18,977 nt of DNA from UMGS363 sp051881775 (GCA_051881775.1 JBJEQN010000030.1:1-18977), one strand, 5' to 3'; counted from the stretch's first letter, positions 1-7,908 are shown. Numbers and translations: made by a program. The notes: a model not told the origin generated them from the letters alone.

Positions 1-514
1 ATGTAAAGCCGTTGATACGGGCAATGATCTGAGCAGCGTCCTTGCCGAGACCGTTAAGGATTACACGGAGGGGCTTTTTACGAACCTTGTTAGCCTTTTC
101 AGCGATACCGATAGCGCCTTCTGCAGCTGCGAAGGATTCGTGACCTGCGAGGAATGCGAAGCACTCTGTATCTTCTTCAAGGAGCATTTTGCCAAGGTTG
201 CCGTGACCGAGACCAACCTTACGCTGGTCAGCAACAGAACCGGGGATACAGAAAGACTGGAGACCTTCACCGATAGCAGCAGCAGCGTCGGCAGCTCTTG
301 TGCAGCCCTTCTTGATTGCGATAGCGCAGCCTACTGTGTAAGCCCACTTTGCATTTTCAAAGCAGATAGGCTGAATGCCCTCTGTGATCTTATAAGGATC
401 GAAGCCCTTAGCCTTGCAGATGTCTGCACATTCTTCAATGGAGTTGATACCGTATTTATTGAGAACCTCAAGAATCTGCTTTTCTCTTCTCTCATATGAT
501 TCAAATAAAGCCAT
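1..514 (-). CDS. GGGtGRT family protein, N-terminal part (runs off the left edge)
   Basis: This is the first 171 codons of a protein that continues past base 1. The translation opens MALFESYERREKQILEVLNK and contains QPICFENAKWAYTVGCAIAI, IPGSVADQRKVGLGHGNLGK, AFLAGHESFAAAEGAIGIA and RVILNGLGKDAAQIIARING. I recognise these as the conserved N-terminal half of the GGGtGRT family; the Gly-rich motif that names it lies in the missing C-terminal part. The biochemical role of the family is not established to my knowledge. The ATG at 514 is preceded by AAGGAGG at good spacing, and the gap to the upstream scaffold gene is only 14 bp, so the two are almost certainly one operon. The repeated pairing with a NifU-like protein suggests a metal or Fe-S function, but that is inference. 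Confidence 0.9.
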   Translation of the reverse strand, partial: MALFESYERREKQILEVLNKYGINSIEECADICKAKGFDPYKITEGIQPICFENAKWAYTVGCAIAIKKGCTRAADAAAAIGEGLQSFCIPGSVADQRKVGLGHGNLGKMLLEEDTECFAFLAGHESFAAAEGAIGIAEKANKVRKKPLRVILNGLGKDAAQIIARINGFT

Positions 515-528
515 CGTTGTAATCCTCC

Positions 529-1221
529 TTATTCCTTTCTCGGGTCGATGATCTTAACAGCGTCGGCAACTCTGCCGTACTGACCCTGAGCCTTTTCATA
601 AGCTGTCTGAACGTCGTCGCCCTTCTTGATGAAGTCCATCATCTTGCCGAAGTTGATAAACTTGTAGCCGATGATCTCGTCGTCAGCGTCAAGAGCAAGA
701 CCTGTAACGTAGCCGTCTGTCATTTCGAGGTAACGAGGACCCTTCTTAAGAGTACCGAACATTGTGCCGACCTGTGAACGGAGACCCTTACCGAGGTCTT
801 CAAGGCCTGCGCCGATAGCAAGACCGTCTTCGGAGAAAGCGGACTGTGAACGGCCGTAAACGATCTGGAGGAAAAGCTCTCTCATAGCTGTGTTGATAGC
901 GTCACAAACGAGGTCTGTGTTAAGAGCTTCAAGAATTGTTCTGCCGGGGAGGATCTCAGCTGCCATAGCTGCGGAATGTGTCATACCGGAGCAGCCGATG
1001 GTCTCAACGAGAGCTTCCTGAATAACGCCTTCCTTAACGTTAAGGGAGAGCTTGCAGGTACCCTGCTGGGGAGCGCACCAGCCGATACCGTGAGTAAAGC
1101 CGGAAATATCCTTGATATCCTTGGCTTTTACCCATTTTGCTTCTTCGGGAATGGGAGCGCAGCCGTGTGCTACGCCCTGCTTGACGCTGCACATCGTTTC
1201 AACTTCATGAGTATAATTCAT
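529..1221 (-). CDS. NifU-like iron-sulfur cluster assembly scaffold protein
   Basis: 230 residues. The middle (about residues 45-125) resembles the NifU/IscU N-terminal fold, with a Cys in the context ETIGCSGMTHSAAMAAEIL (Cys77) followed by PGRTILEAL, the usual scaffold order of Cys-loop then helix. Other Cys lie at 11, 21, 49, 56 and 106. The C-terminal part (about 150-230) is specific to the clostridial variant that sits beside GGGtGRT proteins. The probable role is holding or passing an Fe-S cluster in the cytoplasm; no ligand set has been demonstrated here. I chose the ATG at 1221 because AAAGGAG lies 8-9 bases upstream; an in-frame ATG at 1269 would add 16 unlikely residues and lacks such a site. 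A consensus promoter lies at 1278-1306. Confidence 0.85.
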   Translation of the reverse strand: MNYTHEVETMCSVKQGVAHGCAPIPEEAKWVKAKDIKDISGFTHGIGWCAPQQGTCKLSLNVKEGVIQEALVETIGCSGMTHSAAMAAEILPGRTILEALNTDLVCDAINTAMRELFLQIVYGRSQSAFSEDGLAIGAGLEDLGKGLRSQVGTMFGTLKKGPRYLEMTDGYVTGLALDADDEIIGYKFINFGKMMDFIKKGDDVQTAYEKAQGQYGRVADAVKIIDPRKE

Positions 1222-1250
1222 ATTATGACTCCTTTCATTATTAACGGCAT

Positions 1251-1302
1251 TTTCAGACGCCGCTTGCATACGAATTAATTATATATCATTTTTCGTCTGA
1301 AA
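1251..1302. promoter_or_regulatory. Spaced inverted repeat around the scaffold promoter (possible operator)
   Basis: TTTCAGACG at 1251-1259 and its exact reverse complement CGTCTGAAA at 1294-1302, 34 bp apart. One half overlaps the spacer and edge of the -35, the other lies in the early leader. The geometry fits an operator or a leader fold; no known factor is assigned. Confidence 0.4.
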
Positions 1303-1306
1303 TCAA
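1278..1306 (-). promoter_or_regulatory. Promoter of the scaffold/GGGtGRT operon
   Basis: On the minus strand, TTGATT (1301-1306), a 17-bp spacer, and TATAAT (1278-1283). Start of transcription is expected near 1271, giving a leader of about 50 nt. A 9-bp inverted repeat flanks the -10 (see the next entry). Confidence 0.75.
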
Positions 1307-1352
1307 GTGTTTTTTGCAGTTTCCGTTATTTTTAATGCAAAATTTAAAAATG

Positions 1353-1573
1353 AATGTGGAAAGTTGAAAGTTGAAAGTGGAATTATATGCGCTTCGCTAA
1401 ATGGAATTTGAAGAAGTTTGAAGTGTGAGGAGTGAAGAGTGGAGTTGTTGATCGGCGTAACTTCACTCTTCACTCTCCACACTTCAAACTTGCAAAAATT
1501 CCACATTCCACTTTCCACATTCCAAATTGAAATAATTTCCACTTTCAACTTTCAACTTTCAACTTTCAACATT
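1353..1573. repeat. Nested palindromic element made of 7-bp units
   Basis: This fills most of the 479-bp gap between the scaffold gene and the diguanylate cyclase gene. The left outer arm (about 1353-1384) has GTTGAAA-type units. The right outer arm (about 1534-1573) has the complementary ACTTTCA-type units. Inside, 1413-1446 and 1459-1493 form a second, longer inverted pair around a loop near GTTGATCGGCG, and TTCCACA-type units lie at 1499-1525. All arms keep a 7-bp period. I see no ORF with a ribosome site in it. It looks like a MITE-like or REP-like intergenic repeat; copy number in the genome cannot be judged here. Confidence 0.8.
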
Positions 1574-1626
1574 AAAAAATATTATTACGTTTATTGTACA
1601 TTTTTGTATATTCCCTTAAAATATTA

Positions 1627-1655
1627 TTGCATTTTATCAGATTATGTTATATAAT
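1627..1655 (+). promoter_or_regulatory. Promoter of the diguanylate cyclase gene
   Basis: TTGCAT (1627-1632), 17-bp spacer, TATAAT (1650-1655), about 45 bp before the gene start. A GGGAG ribosome site (1689-1693) follows. Confidence 0.7.
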
Positions 1656-1700
1656 ATAAATATAATACTGCAGTGTGTATCATTTACCGGGAGAAAACAT

Positions 1701-2957
1701 ATGGCAAAATGGAAATTGAACCTTAAAACAAAAATAATGTCGGTTTCAGTCGTTCCTCTGCTTATTCTCAGTATAATCCTATCCTCCTACTCAGCATATT
1801 CAACCTACAAAAGCGCATACGATGAGATCTATCACGAACTGCACAGTATGTGCGTCAGCATATATGAATTTACTATAACGGAAAACGAAGATAAAAGTTT
1901 TACGCCCTCAAACCTTTACAATTCCGGCAAAACAGGCGAAGTTTTCAATGGCATAAAAAACAGCACGGGAATAGATATAACGGTTTTTGACGGAGATACA
2001 AGATCAATTACAACTATCTCGGGCGAAAACGGTGAAAACGCCGTAGGCACAAGGGCTGCGCCCGAAGTTGTGGAGGCTGTCATAAATTCCGGCAGCGAGT
2101 ATTTTTCCGACAATGTTGAAGTCAACGGCACACGCTATTTCGGCTACTATATGCCTATCTACGGCAGCGAGGACAGCGTATCGGGAATGACCTTTGCAGG
2201 AAAAAGCCGTGCAAACGTGGAAAAAAGCATTGCCGCTTCAATACGGAACACCGTTATCATTTCGCTTATACCGACGCTCCTTGTTATCGCAATAAGCCTT
2301 GCGGTGTCCGGCGGAATGGTCAGGACCCTTGGTCATGCGGTAAAATTTATGAACAGGATAGCAGACGGCGACACAAGCTGCGCTCCCGAAAGCGAGCTGA
2401 TAGAACGCAGCGATGAAATAGGCGAAATGGGACGCTCCGCTGTAAAGCTCCAGCAGTCCTTAAAGCACCTTATATCCTCCGACCCGTTGACAGGTCTGCT
2501 GAACCGCCGTTCCTGCAACATAATGCTCCATGAAATGTATGAAAACGGTGAAAGCTACACCGCCGTAATGTGTGATATAGACCATTTTAAGATCTTCAAC
2601 GACAAATACGGTCACGCCTGCGGAGATGATGTGCTTAAAGCCGTTTCGGATATTCTGATACAGAATACCGAGAACTGCGGATTTACTGCAAGATGGGGCG
2701 GAGAGGAATTTCTTATAATTCTGAAAGGCTCAGACGGCGAAGACCATATGGATAAGGTGCGCAGGATACGCTCGGAGATCAAAAATACATATGTCGTTCA
2801 CGGCGAACAAAAATTATCCGTAATAATGACCTTCGGCGTTCAAGCTTCGGAAAAGGAAATGACCCCCGAAGAGGTCATAAACCTTGCCGACAGGAAGCTT
2901 TATTACGGCAAAAACCACGGAAGAGACTGCATTATAGACAGTATTCCGGAAGTATAA
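1701..2957 (+). CDS. Membrane sensor diguanylate cyclase (GGDEF)
   Basis: 418 residues. A basic N-terminus precedes TM1 (about 13-34). An extracytoplasmic sensor region follows (about 35-180), with a single-Cache-like look (GIDITVFDGDTRSITTI, then YFGYYMPIYG). Then come TM2 (about 183-204), a HAMP-like linker (205-255) and a GGDEF domain (261-415). The catalytic set is present: DPLTGLLNRR, DIDHFKIFND with Asp292, and WGGEEF at 332-337. It should make c-di-GMP from two GTP in response to an outside ligand. The inhibitory RxxD site expected five residues before GGEEF is replaced by ENCG, so classical product inhibition looks absent. The ATG at 1701 was chosen for GGGAG 7 bases upstream; an in-frame ATG at 1644 lies inside the promoter. 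The gene is monocistronic and ends in a terminator shared with dnaJ. Confidence 0.92.
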   Translation: MAKWKLNLKTKIMSVSVVPLLILSIILSSYSAYSTYKSAYDEIYHELHSMCVSIYEFTITENEDKSFTPSNLYNSGKTGEVFNGIKNSTGIDITVFDGDTRSITTISGENGENAVGTRAAPEVVEAVINSGSEYFSDNVEVNGTRYFGYYMPIYGSEDSVSGMTFAGKSRANVEKSIAASIRNTVIISLIPTLLVIAISLAVSGGMVRTLGHAVKFMNRIADGDTSCAPESELIERSDEIGEMGRSAVKLQQSLKHLISSDPLTGLLNRRSCNIMLHEMYENGESYTAVMCDIDHFKIFNDKYGHACGDDVLKAVSDILIQNTENCGFTARWGGEEFLIILKGSDGEDHMDKVRRIRSEIKNTYVVHGEQKLSVIMTFGVQASEKEMTPEEVINLADRKLYYGKNHGRDCIIDSIPEV

Positions 2958-2960
2958 AAA

Positions 2961-2999
2961 AGGGCTGCTGCACCGTGTGATGCAGCAGCCCTGATTTTT
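2961..2999. terminator. Bidirectional intrinsic terminator between convergent genes
   Basis: A perfect 12-bp stem AGGGCTGCTGCA (2961-2972) / TGCAGCAGCCCT (2981-2992) with an 8-nt loop. It has an A-run on its left and a T-run on its right, so it can end both the GGDEF transcript and the dnaJ operon transcript. The dnaJ stop codon lies inside the T-run side. Confidence 0.92.
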
Positions 3000-4146
3000 A
3001 TTTAAACATTTCCCTCAGCTTATCAAAGAAATTCTTGCGCTTATTGTAGTTTTCGTCCGTAAGGCTTCCCTCAAATTCACGGAGAAGATCCTTCTGCTTC
3101 TTGGAAAGATTCTTCGGCACCTCAATGGTAACGTGAACATACTGGTCGCCTCTGTCAGAACGGTTTATCTTCTTAACGCCCTTACCCTTGAAACGGAAGG
3201 TCGTGCCGTTCTGAGTGCCCTCGGGAACGGTATATTTTACCTTTCCGTCAATAGTGGGAACGGTTATCTCATCGCCAAGAACAGCCTGAGTGTAAGTAAT
3301 AGGTATATCCGTGTGAATATCGTAGCCGTCACGCTCAAATATGGGGTCGGGACGTACTGTAACGTTAACGTGCAGGTCGCCGCTGGGACCGCCGTTTACG
3401 CCTGCATGACCCTGACCGCTGACCTGGAGCGTCTGACCGTCGTCAATACCTGCAGGAACAGTGACCTTGATCTTCTTGGGAACGGATATTCTTCCGTTTC
3501 CGTGACACTTGGAACAGGGATTGTTGATGACCTTGCCCTTGCCGCCGCACCTTGTACAAGGCTTGGCGCTGGAGATCATGCCGAAGGGTGTGCGCTGAGT
3601 GACCTTGACCTGACCGGAGCCGTGACATTCGGGACAGGTCTCGGCGCTTGTGCCTGCAGCTGCACCCGTACCGCCGCAGTCGGGACATTTTTCCATACGG
3701 TTAATAGACACCTCGACTTCCTTGCCGAAGCAGGCGTCCATAAAGTTGATAGTAATATTGGAAGAAATATCCTGTCCTCTTCTTGGAGCGTTGGCGTTTG
3801 AACGGCTTGAAGAAGAAAAACCGCCGCCGAAAAAGCTGTTGAAAATATCCCCTATGTCCCCCATATCGCCGAAACCGCCGCTGAAGCCTCCGCCATAGCC
3901 GCCTCCGCCGTAGGACGGATCCACTCCTGCGTGACCGAACTGGTCATATCTTGCCTTTTTATCGGAGTCGGAAAGCACTTCGTAAGCCTCGTTGACTTCC
4001 TTGAACTTTTCCTCCGCTTCCTTGTTGCCGGGATTAAGGTCGGGGTGATATTTTTTAGCAAGCTGTCTGTATGCCTTTTTTATATCCTCGGCAGAAGCGC
4101 TTTTGTCAACGCCGAGGACTTCATAATAATCTCTTTTATCAGCCAT
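2998..4146 (-). CDS. dnaJ: Chaperone protein DnaJ (Hsp40)
   Basis: 382 residues, full length for a type I DnaJ. The J domain (about 1-72) carries HPD at 34-36, which stimulates the DnaK ATPase. A Gly/Phe-rich linker spans about 79-115. The zinc region has four CxxCxGxG repeats with Cys pairs at 154/157, 171/174, 197/200 and 211/214. The C-terminal substrate-binding beta domains fill about 225-350. It is a cytoplasmic cochaperone that delivers unfolded proteins to DnaK. The start at 4146 has GGAGG about 7 bases upstream. It is the last gene of the hrcA-grpE-dnaK-dnaJ operon, 106 bp after dnaK, and is followed directly by a terminator. Confidence 0.97.
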   Translation of the reverse strand: MADKRDYYEVLGVDKSASAEDIKKAYRQLAKKYHPDLNPGNKEAEEKFKEVNEAYEVLSDSDKKARYDQFGHAGVDPSYGGGGYGGGFSGGFGDMGDIGDIFNSFFGGGFSSSSRSNANAPRRGQDISSNITINFMDACFGKEVEVSINRMEKCPDCGGTGAAAGTSAETCPECHGSGQVKVTQRTPFGMISSAKPCTRCGGKGKVINNPCSKCHGNGRISVPKKIKVTVPAGIDDGQTLQVSGQGHAGVNGGPSGDLHVNVTVRPDPIFERDGYDIHTDIPITYTQAVLGDEITVPTIDGKVKYTVPEGTQNGTTFRFKGKGVKKINRSDRGDQYVHVTIEVPKNLSKKQKDLLREFEGSLTDENYNKRKNFFDKLREMFK

Positions 4147-4200
4147 GGTGAGCCTCCATACCGGAATTCCTCAAAGCGTATCCGGTTTATTAAACGCCTT

Positions 4201-4223
4201 AAGGTCAGAGAGTGTCTGACCTT
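4201..4223 (-). other. Hairpin in the dnaK-dnaJ intergenic space
   Basis: A 9-bp perfect stem AAGGTCAGA (4201-4209) / TCTGACCTT (4215-4223) with a 5-nt loop. No T-run follows on the minus strand, so it is not a clear terminator. It may slow readthrough or protect the upstream dnaK message; this is inference. Confidence 0.45.
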
Positions 4224-4252
4224 TCAGCGTTGTATGATATTTTATCGGTTAT

Positions 4253-6091
4253 TTATTCTGCGTCCTTGAAATCAGCGTCTACAAAGTCGCTGCCGTTGCC
4301 GCTGTCATTTCCGCCGTTCTGAGCTGCGCCTGCGTCCTGCTGAGCCTGAGCTGCAGCGCCTGCTGCCTGGTAAACCTTTGTTGCTACCTCGGAAAATGCC
4401 TTCTGGAGTTCCTCGGTCTTAGCCTTGATGTCCTCTGTGTTATCGGTCTTTGCAGCTTCCTTAAGAGCGTCTATCTTAGGCTGAACAGCTGCCTTGTCCT
4501 CTGCAGTTACCTTGTCGCCGAATTCTGTCATAGCCTTTTCGCACTGGAACACAAGGTTGTCGGCGTTGTTCTTAACGTCAACAGCTTCCTTGCGCTTCTT
4601 GTCCTCTTCTGCATACTTAGCAGCCTCGTCAACAGCCTTCTGTATGTCCTCCTTGGACATATTGGTGGAAGAAGTAATGGAAATGTGCTGCTCCTTGCCT
4701 GTGCCGAGGTCCTTTGCAGATACGTTTACGATGCCGTTTGCGTCAATATCGAATGTAACTTCGATCTGAGGGATTCCTCTGGGAGCGGGAGCGATACCGT
4801 CAAGACGGAACATACCAAGCTGCTTGTTGTCCTTTGCAAATTCACGCTCGCCCTGGAGAACGTTGATGTCAACGGCTGTCTGATTGTCGGCAAAGGTGGA
4901 GAATACCTGAGATTTCTTTGTAGGAATGGTGGTATTTCTCTCGATCATCTTTGTGCAAACGCCGCCTGCGGTCTCGATACCGAGGGAAAGAGGTGTAACG
5001 TCAAGGAGAAGAAGTCCCGTAACGTCGCCGCCGAGAACACCGCCCTGGAGAGCAGCGCCGAGAGCTACGCACTCATCGGGGTTAATGCCCTTGAAGGGAT
5101 CCTTGCCGATAAAGTTCTTAACAGCTTCCTGAACTGCAGGGATTCTTGAAGAACCGCCGACCATGAGCACCTTGTTGATCTCGGAGATCTTAAGGCCGCT
5201 GTCGGAAAGAGCCTGCTTAACAGGACCCATTGTGGACTGTACAAGGTCGGAAGTAAGCTCGTTGAACTTAGCCTGTGTAAGTGTAAGCTCAAGGTGCTTA
5301 GGACCTGTTGCGTCAGCTGTGATATAAGGAAGGTTGATAGTGGAGCTGGGTGTTGAAGAAAGCTCGATCTTAGCCTTTTCAGCAGCTTCCTTAAGACGCT
5401 GCATAGCCATCTTGTCGCCTGTAAGGTCGATGCCCTCAGCCTTCTTGAACTCGTCAACCATCCAGTTGATAACTCTCTGGTCGAAGTCGTCGCCGCCGAG
5501 ACGGTTGTTTCCGGCTGTTGCAAGAACCTGCTGAACGCCGTCGCCCATTTCAATGATAGATACATCGAATGTACCGCCGCCAAGGTCGTAAACCATTATC
5601 TTCTGATCCTCTTCCTTGTCTATGCCGTAGGAAAGAGCAGCTGCGGTAGGTTCGTTGATGATCCTCTTTACGTTAAGTCCTGCGATCTGACCTGCGTCCT
5701 TTGTAGCCTGTCTCTGAGCGTCGGTGAAGTATGCAGGAACGGTGATAACAGCTTCTGTTACGGGTTCGCCGATGTAAGCCTCAGCGTCAGCCTTAAGCTT
5801 CTGGAGTATCATTGCGGAAATTTCCTGAGGAGTGTAGCTCTTGCCGTCGATAGTTACCTTGTAGTCGGAGCCCATGTGTCTCTTGATGGAAGAGATAGTT
5901 CTGTCGGCGTTTGTTACAGCCTGACGCTTTGCTACCTGACCAACAAGACGCTCGCCTGTCTTGGTGAAGCCTACAACGGAAGGAGTTGTTCTTGCACCCT
6001 CTGTGTTTGCGATGACAACGGCGTTGCCGCCTTCCATTACTGCTACGCAGGAGTTTGTTGTACCTAAGTCAATACCAATGATCTTTGACAT
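4253..6091 (-). CDS. dnaK: Molecular chaperone DnaK (Hsp70)
   Basis: 612 residues. The N-terminal ATPase domain opens SKIIGIDLGTTNSCVAVMEG, the phosphate-1 loop. It continues with VYDLGGGTFDVSI and the adenosine motif VLMVGGSSRIPAVQ. The linker LLLLDVTPLSLGIET leads into the beta-sandwich substrate-binding domain, then a helical lid and an Ala/Gln-rich, Gly/Asn tail ending FVDADFKDAE. It binds exposed hydrophobic segments in an ATP cycle driven by DnaJ and GrpE. Length and motifs are normal for Firmicutes. The start at 6091 has AAGGAAG upstream. It sits 48 bp after grpE in the same operon. The many antisense ORFs over this gene are codon-bias shadows. Confidence 0.98.
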   Translation of the reverse strand: MSKIIGIDLGTTNSCVAVMEGGNAVVIANTEGARTTPSVVGFTKTGERLVGQVAKRQAVTNADRTISSIKRHMGSDYKVTIDGKSYTPQEISAMILQKLKADAEAYIGEPVTEAVITVPAYFTDAQRQATKDAGQIAGLNVKRIINEPTAAALSYGIDKEEDQKIMVYDLGGGTFDVSIIEMGDGVQQVLATAGNNRLGGDDFDQRVINWMVDEFKKAEGIDLTGDKMAMQRLKEAAEKAKIELSSTPSSTINLPYITADATGPKHLELTLTQAKFNELTSDLVQSTMGPVKQALSDSGLKISEINKVLMVGGSSRIPAVQEAVKNFIGKDPFKGINPDECVALGAALQGGVLGGDVTGLLLLDVTPLSLGIETAGGVCTKMIERNTTIPTKKSQVFSTFADNQTAVDINVLQGEREFAKDNKQLGMFRLDGIAPAPRGIPQIEVTFDIDANGIVNVSAKDLGTGKEQHISITSSTNMSKEDIQKAVDEAAKYAEEDKKRKEAVDVKNNADNLVFQCEKAMTEFGDKVTAEDKAAVQPKIDALKEAAKTDNTEDIKAKTEELQKAFSEVATKVYQAAGAAAQAQQDAGAAQNGGNDSGNGSDFVDADFKDAE

Positions 6092-6139
6092 AATTATCTT
6101 CCTTTCAAATATATAAAGTAGTTAATGAAGTTTGCATAT

Positions 6140-6703
6140 TTAGGGGTTTGCAACCGCTACCATTGCGCAGCGGATGACCTTATCGCCAAGCCTGTAGCCC
6201 TTCTGGAAGACTTGACAGACCGTATTTTCGCCGAAATTCTCGTCCTCCACCTGATTAACGGCGTGGTGAACGTTGGGGTCGAAGGGACAATTGAGAGCCT
6301 CTATTTCCGTAACACCCAGCTTTGTGAGAATCGTGTTATACTGGCTGAAGATCATTTCAACGCCCTTCTTGTAATTCTCATCTGTACATTCGGCGTTCAT
6401 TGCTCGCTCGAAATTATCTATTACGGAAAGAATTTCTGTAATAACTCTCGCCTGAGCGTCCGTTACGGCGTTAAGCCTGTCGTTTACGGAACGCTTGCGG
6501 AAGTTGTCATACTCTGCAACGACCCTGAGGTACTTATCCTTTTCATCGGAAAGCTGTTTTTCAAGCTCTGCAATGCGTTTTTTATCGGCAGACTCTTCAT
6601 CTGCGGTCTCTTCTGCGGCAGGAAGCTTCTCCGGGTTTTCCGCAGTCTCCTCCTTTTCATCAAGCTCCTGTTCAAGCTCTTTGTTTTCCTGTGTATTATC
6701 CAT
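6140..6703 (-). CDS. grpE: Nucleotide exchange factor GrpE
   Basis: 187 residues. An acidic, low-complexity N-terminus (about 1-40, rich in Glu) runs into a long coiled coil (about 42-100) with KYLRVVAEYDNFRKRS, the usual GrpE core signature. The C-terminal beta wing contains HHAVNQVEDENFGENTVCQV and QKGYRLGDKVIRCAMVAVA. It releases ADP from DnaK. The start codon at 6703 overlaps the end of hrcA by 8 bp (hrcA stop at 6696-6698), suggesting coupled translation. AAGGAG lies 11 bases upstream, inside hrcA, a rather long spacing that also favours coupling. Confidence 0.97.
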   Translation of the reverse strand: MDNTQENKELEQELDEKEETAENPEKLPAAEETADEESADKKRIAELEKQLSDEKDKYLRVVAEYDNFRKRSVNDRLNAVTDAQARVITEILSVIDNFERAMNAECTDENYKKGVEMIFSQYNTILTKLGVTEIEALNCPFDPNVHHAVNQVEDENFGENTVCQVFQKGYRLGDKVIRCAMVAVANP

Positions 6704-7814
6704 CTTCGGCAGGACTCCTTTCGTTATTGTCGCCGGAAGCGTTTCCGCCTCCGAAATCCGGGAGAACCTTGAAATCCTCCGTAAATGCAGCCGGCTCGTC
6801 GTCCGAGATCATTTCCGTGATTCGCTGTGTAAGATATTCAACATAGGGAATGATCTTAGCGTAGTTAAGCCGCATAGGACCTATAACGCCCAATGAACCG
6901 GCGGTTTTGCCGCCTTTTTTTATCTTTGACACGATCATGCTGGAATTTTCTATAACAAAGTCGCCGTTCTGTCCGAACACGACCTGCAAGTCTCCGAAGC
7001 TGTCGTCAAGCAATTTCACAACCTCGTTCTTGTGTTCAAAGAAATTAGCGATCTGATCGTTGTCAATATCTGTTCTTGCCAGCAGGTTCTTTTCTCCGGT
7101 AACGACTACCTCGTTATCACGGAAGCCCTCGGCAAGCTCGCAGACTCCTTTGATAAGCGGTGTAAGGGTTATCATATAGGTACCCATTGCCGCCGCCAGC
7201 TTTTCCATCGTATCATCGGAAAGCTCGTCAATGGAAACGCCCTGGAGATTCTCAGCCATATAGCTTGAGAAAAAGTCAAGCTGCTCGTTTGTAAGGTCGA
7301 ACTCCAGCCTGCAGACCTTGTTTTTTATGTCACCCGAAGATGTGACCATAAGCAGGACGTACATTCTCCGTCCGGTAGGTATGACCTCCACCTTGGTAAT
7401 GACCGAAAACTTAGGCGCAATGTTTTTTGCCACCGCTGCACACTGTGTAAGCTCCGCAAGAGCCCTTGAAGCATTTTCTATAAGCACATCTGCGGTAGGC
7501 GTATCAACGTCGAGAATGTCGTCAAGCATTTGTTTATCCTCGTCGCTGAGGGAATATTCCGGCATCAGCCTGTCAATATAAAGACGGTAGCCGCTGTAGG
7601 TCGGGATCCTTCCTGCCGAAGTGTGTGGCTGTTCAAGATAGCCCAGCTGTTCAAGAAGCGCCATATCGTTTCTTATAGTAGCCGGAGAGACCCTGATGTC
7701 GGGCATTGAGGCGATCGTCTTGGAGCTGACAGGTTCGCCCGTCATTATATATTCATTTATAACGGCGGCAAGAATTTTAAGCTTTCTGTCGTCCAGCAGA
7801 ACAATCACTCCCAA
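6696..7814 (-). CDS. hrcA: Heat-inducible transcription repressor HrcA
   Basis: About 367-372 residues. An N-terminal winged helix (about 1-80: DDRKLKILAAVINEYIMTGE, VSSKTIA, SPATIRNDMALLEQLGYLEQ) ends in HTSAGRIPTYSGYRLYIDRLM, all typical of HrcA. A GAF-like core and dimerisation region follow. It represses its own operon by binding CIRCE, which is present upstream. The start is unusual. No ATG is available before residue 24. The frame opens with TTG at 7814, but the only good ribosome site, GGGAG (7808-7812), lies inside that reading. It would place initiation at the CTG codons at 7799 or 7796, matching the usual HrcA start just before the DDRKLKIL motif. The C-terminal tail (about 345-372) is low complexity. 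Confidence 0.95.
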   Translation of the reverse strand: MGVIVLLDDRKLKILAAVINEYIMTGEPVSSKTIASMPDIRVSPATIRNDMALLEQLGYLEQPHTSAGRIPTYSGYRLYIDRLMPEYSLSDEDKQMLDDILDVDTPTADVLIENASRALAELTQCAAVAKNIAPKFSVITKVEVIPTGRRMYVLLMVTSSGDIKNKVCRLEFDLTNEQLDFFSSYMAENLQGVSIDELSDDTMEKLAAAMGTYMITLTPLIKGVCELAEGFRDNEVVVTGEKNLLARTDIDNDQIANFFEHKNEVVKLLDDSFGDLQVVFGQNGDFVIENSSMIVSKIKKGGKTAGSLGVIGPMRLNYAKIIPYVEYLTQRITEMISDDEPAAFTEDFKVLPDFGGGNASGDNNERSPAEDG

Positions 7815-7877
7815 CTTTATAATTTTTCTGTGCCTTAATTAATATGCCCCTTTGTTAGCACTTAATTCAGCACTCTG

Positions 7878-7904
7878 TTAGCACTCATTCTCCCTGAGTG
7901 CTAA
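7878..7904 (-). promoter_or_regulatory. CIRCE operator (HrcA binding site)
   Basis: A perfect consensus CIRCE: TTAGCACTC (7878-7886), 9-bp spacer, GAGTGCTAA (7896-7904). It begins 4 bp downstream of the -10 box, so bound HrcA would cover the transcription start. Two further half-sites lie next to it, TTAGCACTT at 7855-7863 and TCAGCACTC at 7867-7875, in the same orientation as the left half. Confidence 0.97.
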
Positions 7905-7908
7905 TTAT

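Noticed and set aside
1353..1573. Possible CRISPR array
   Set aside because: Units are 7 bp and contiguous or inverted, with no unique spacers of 30 bp or so and no cas genes.
4685..5149. Long plus-strand ORFs over dnaK (also 3133-3801 over dnaJ and 6125-6772 over grpE)
   Set aside because: They are antisense to well-supported chaperone genes and arise from codon bias; no ribosome site or family match.
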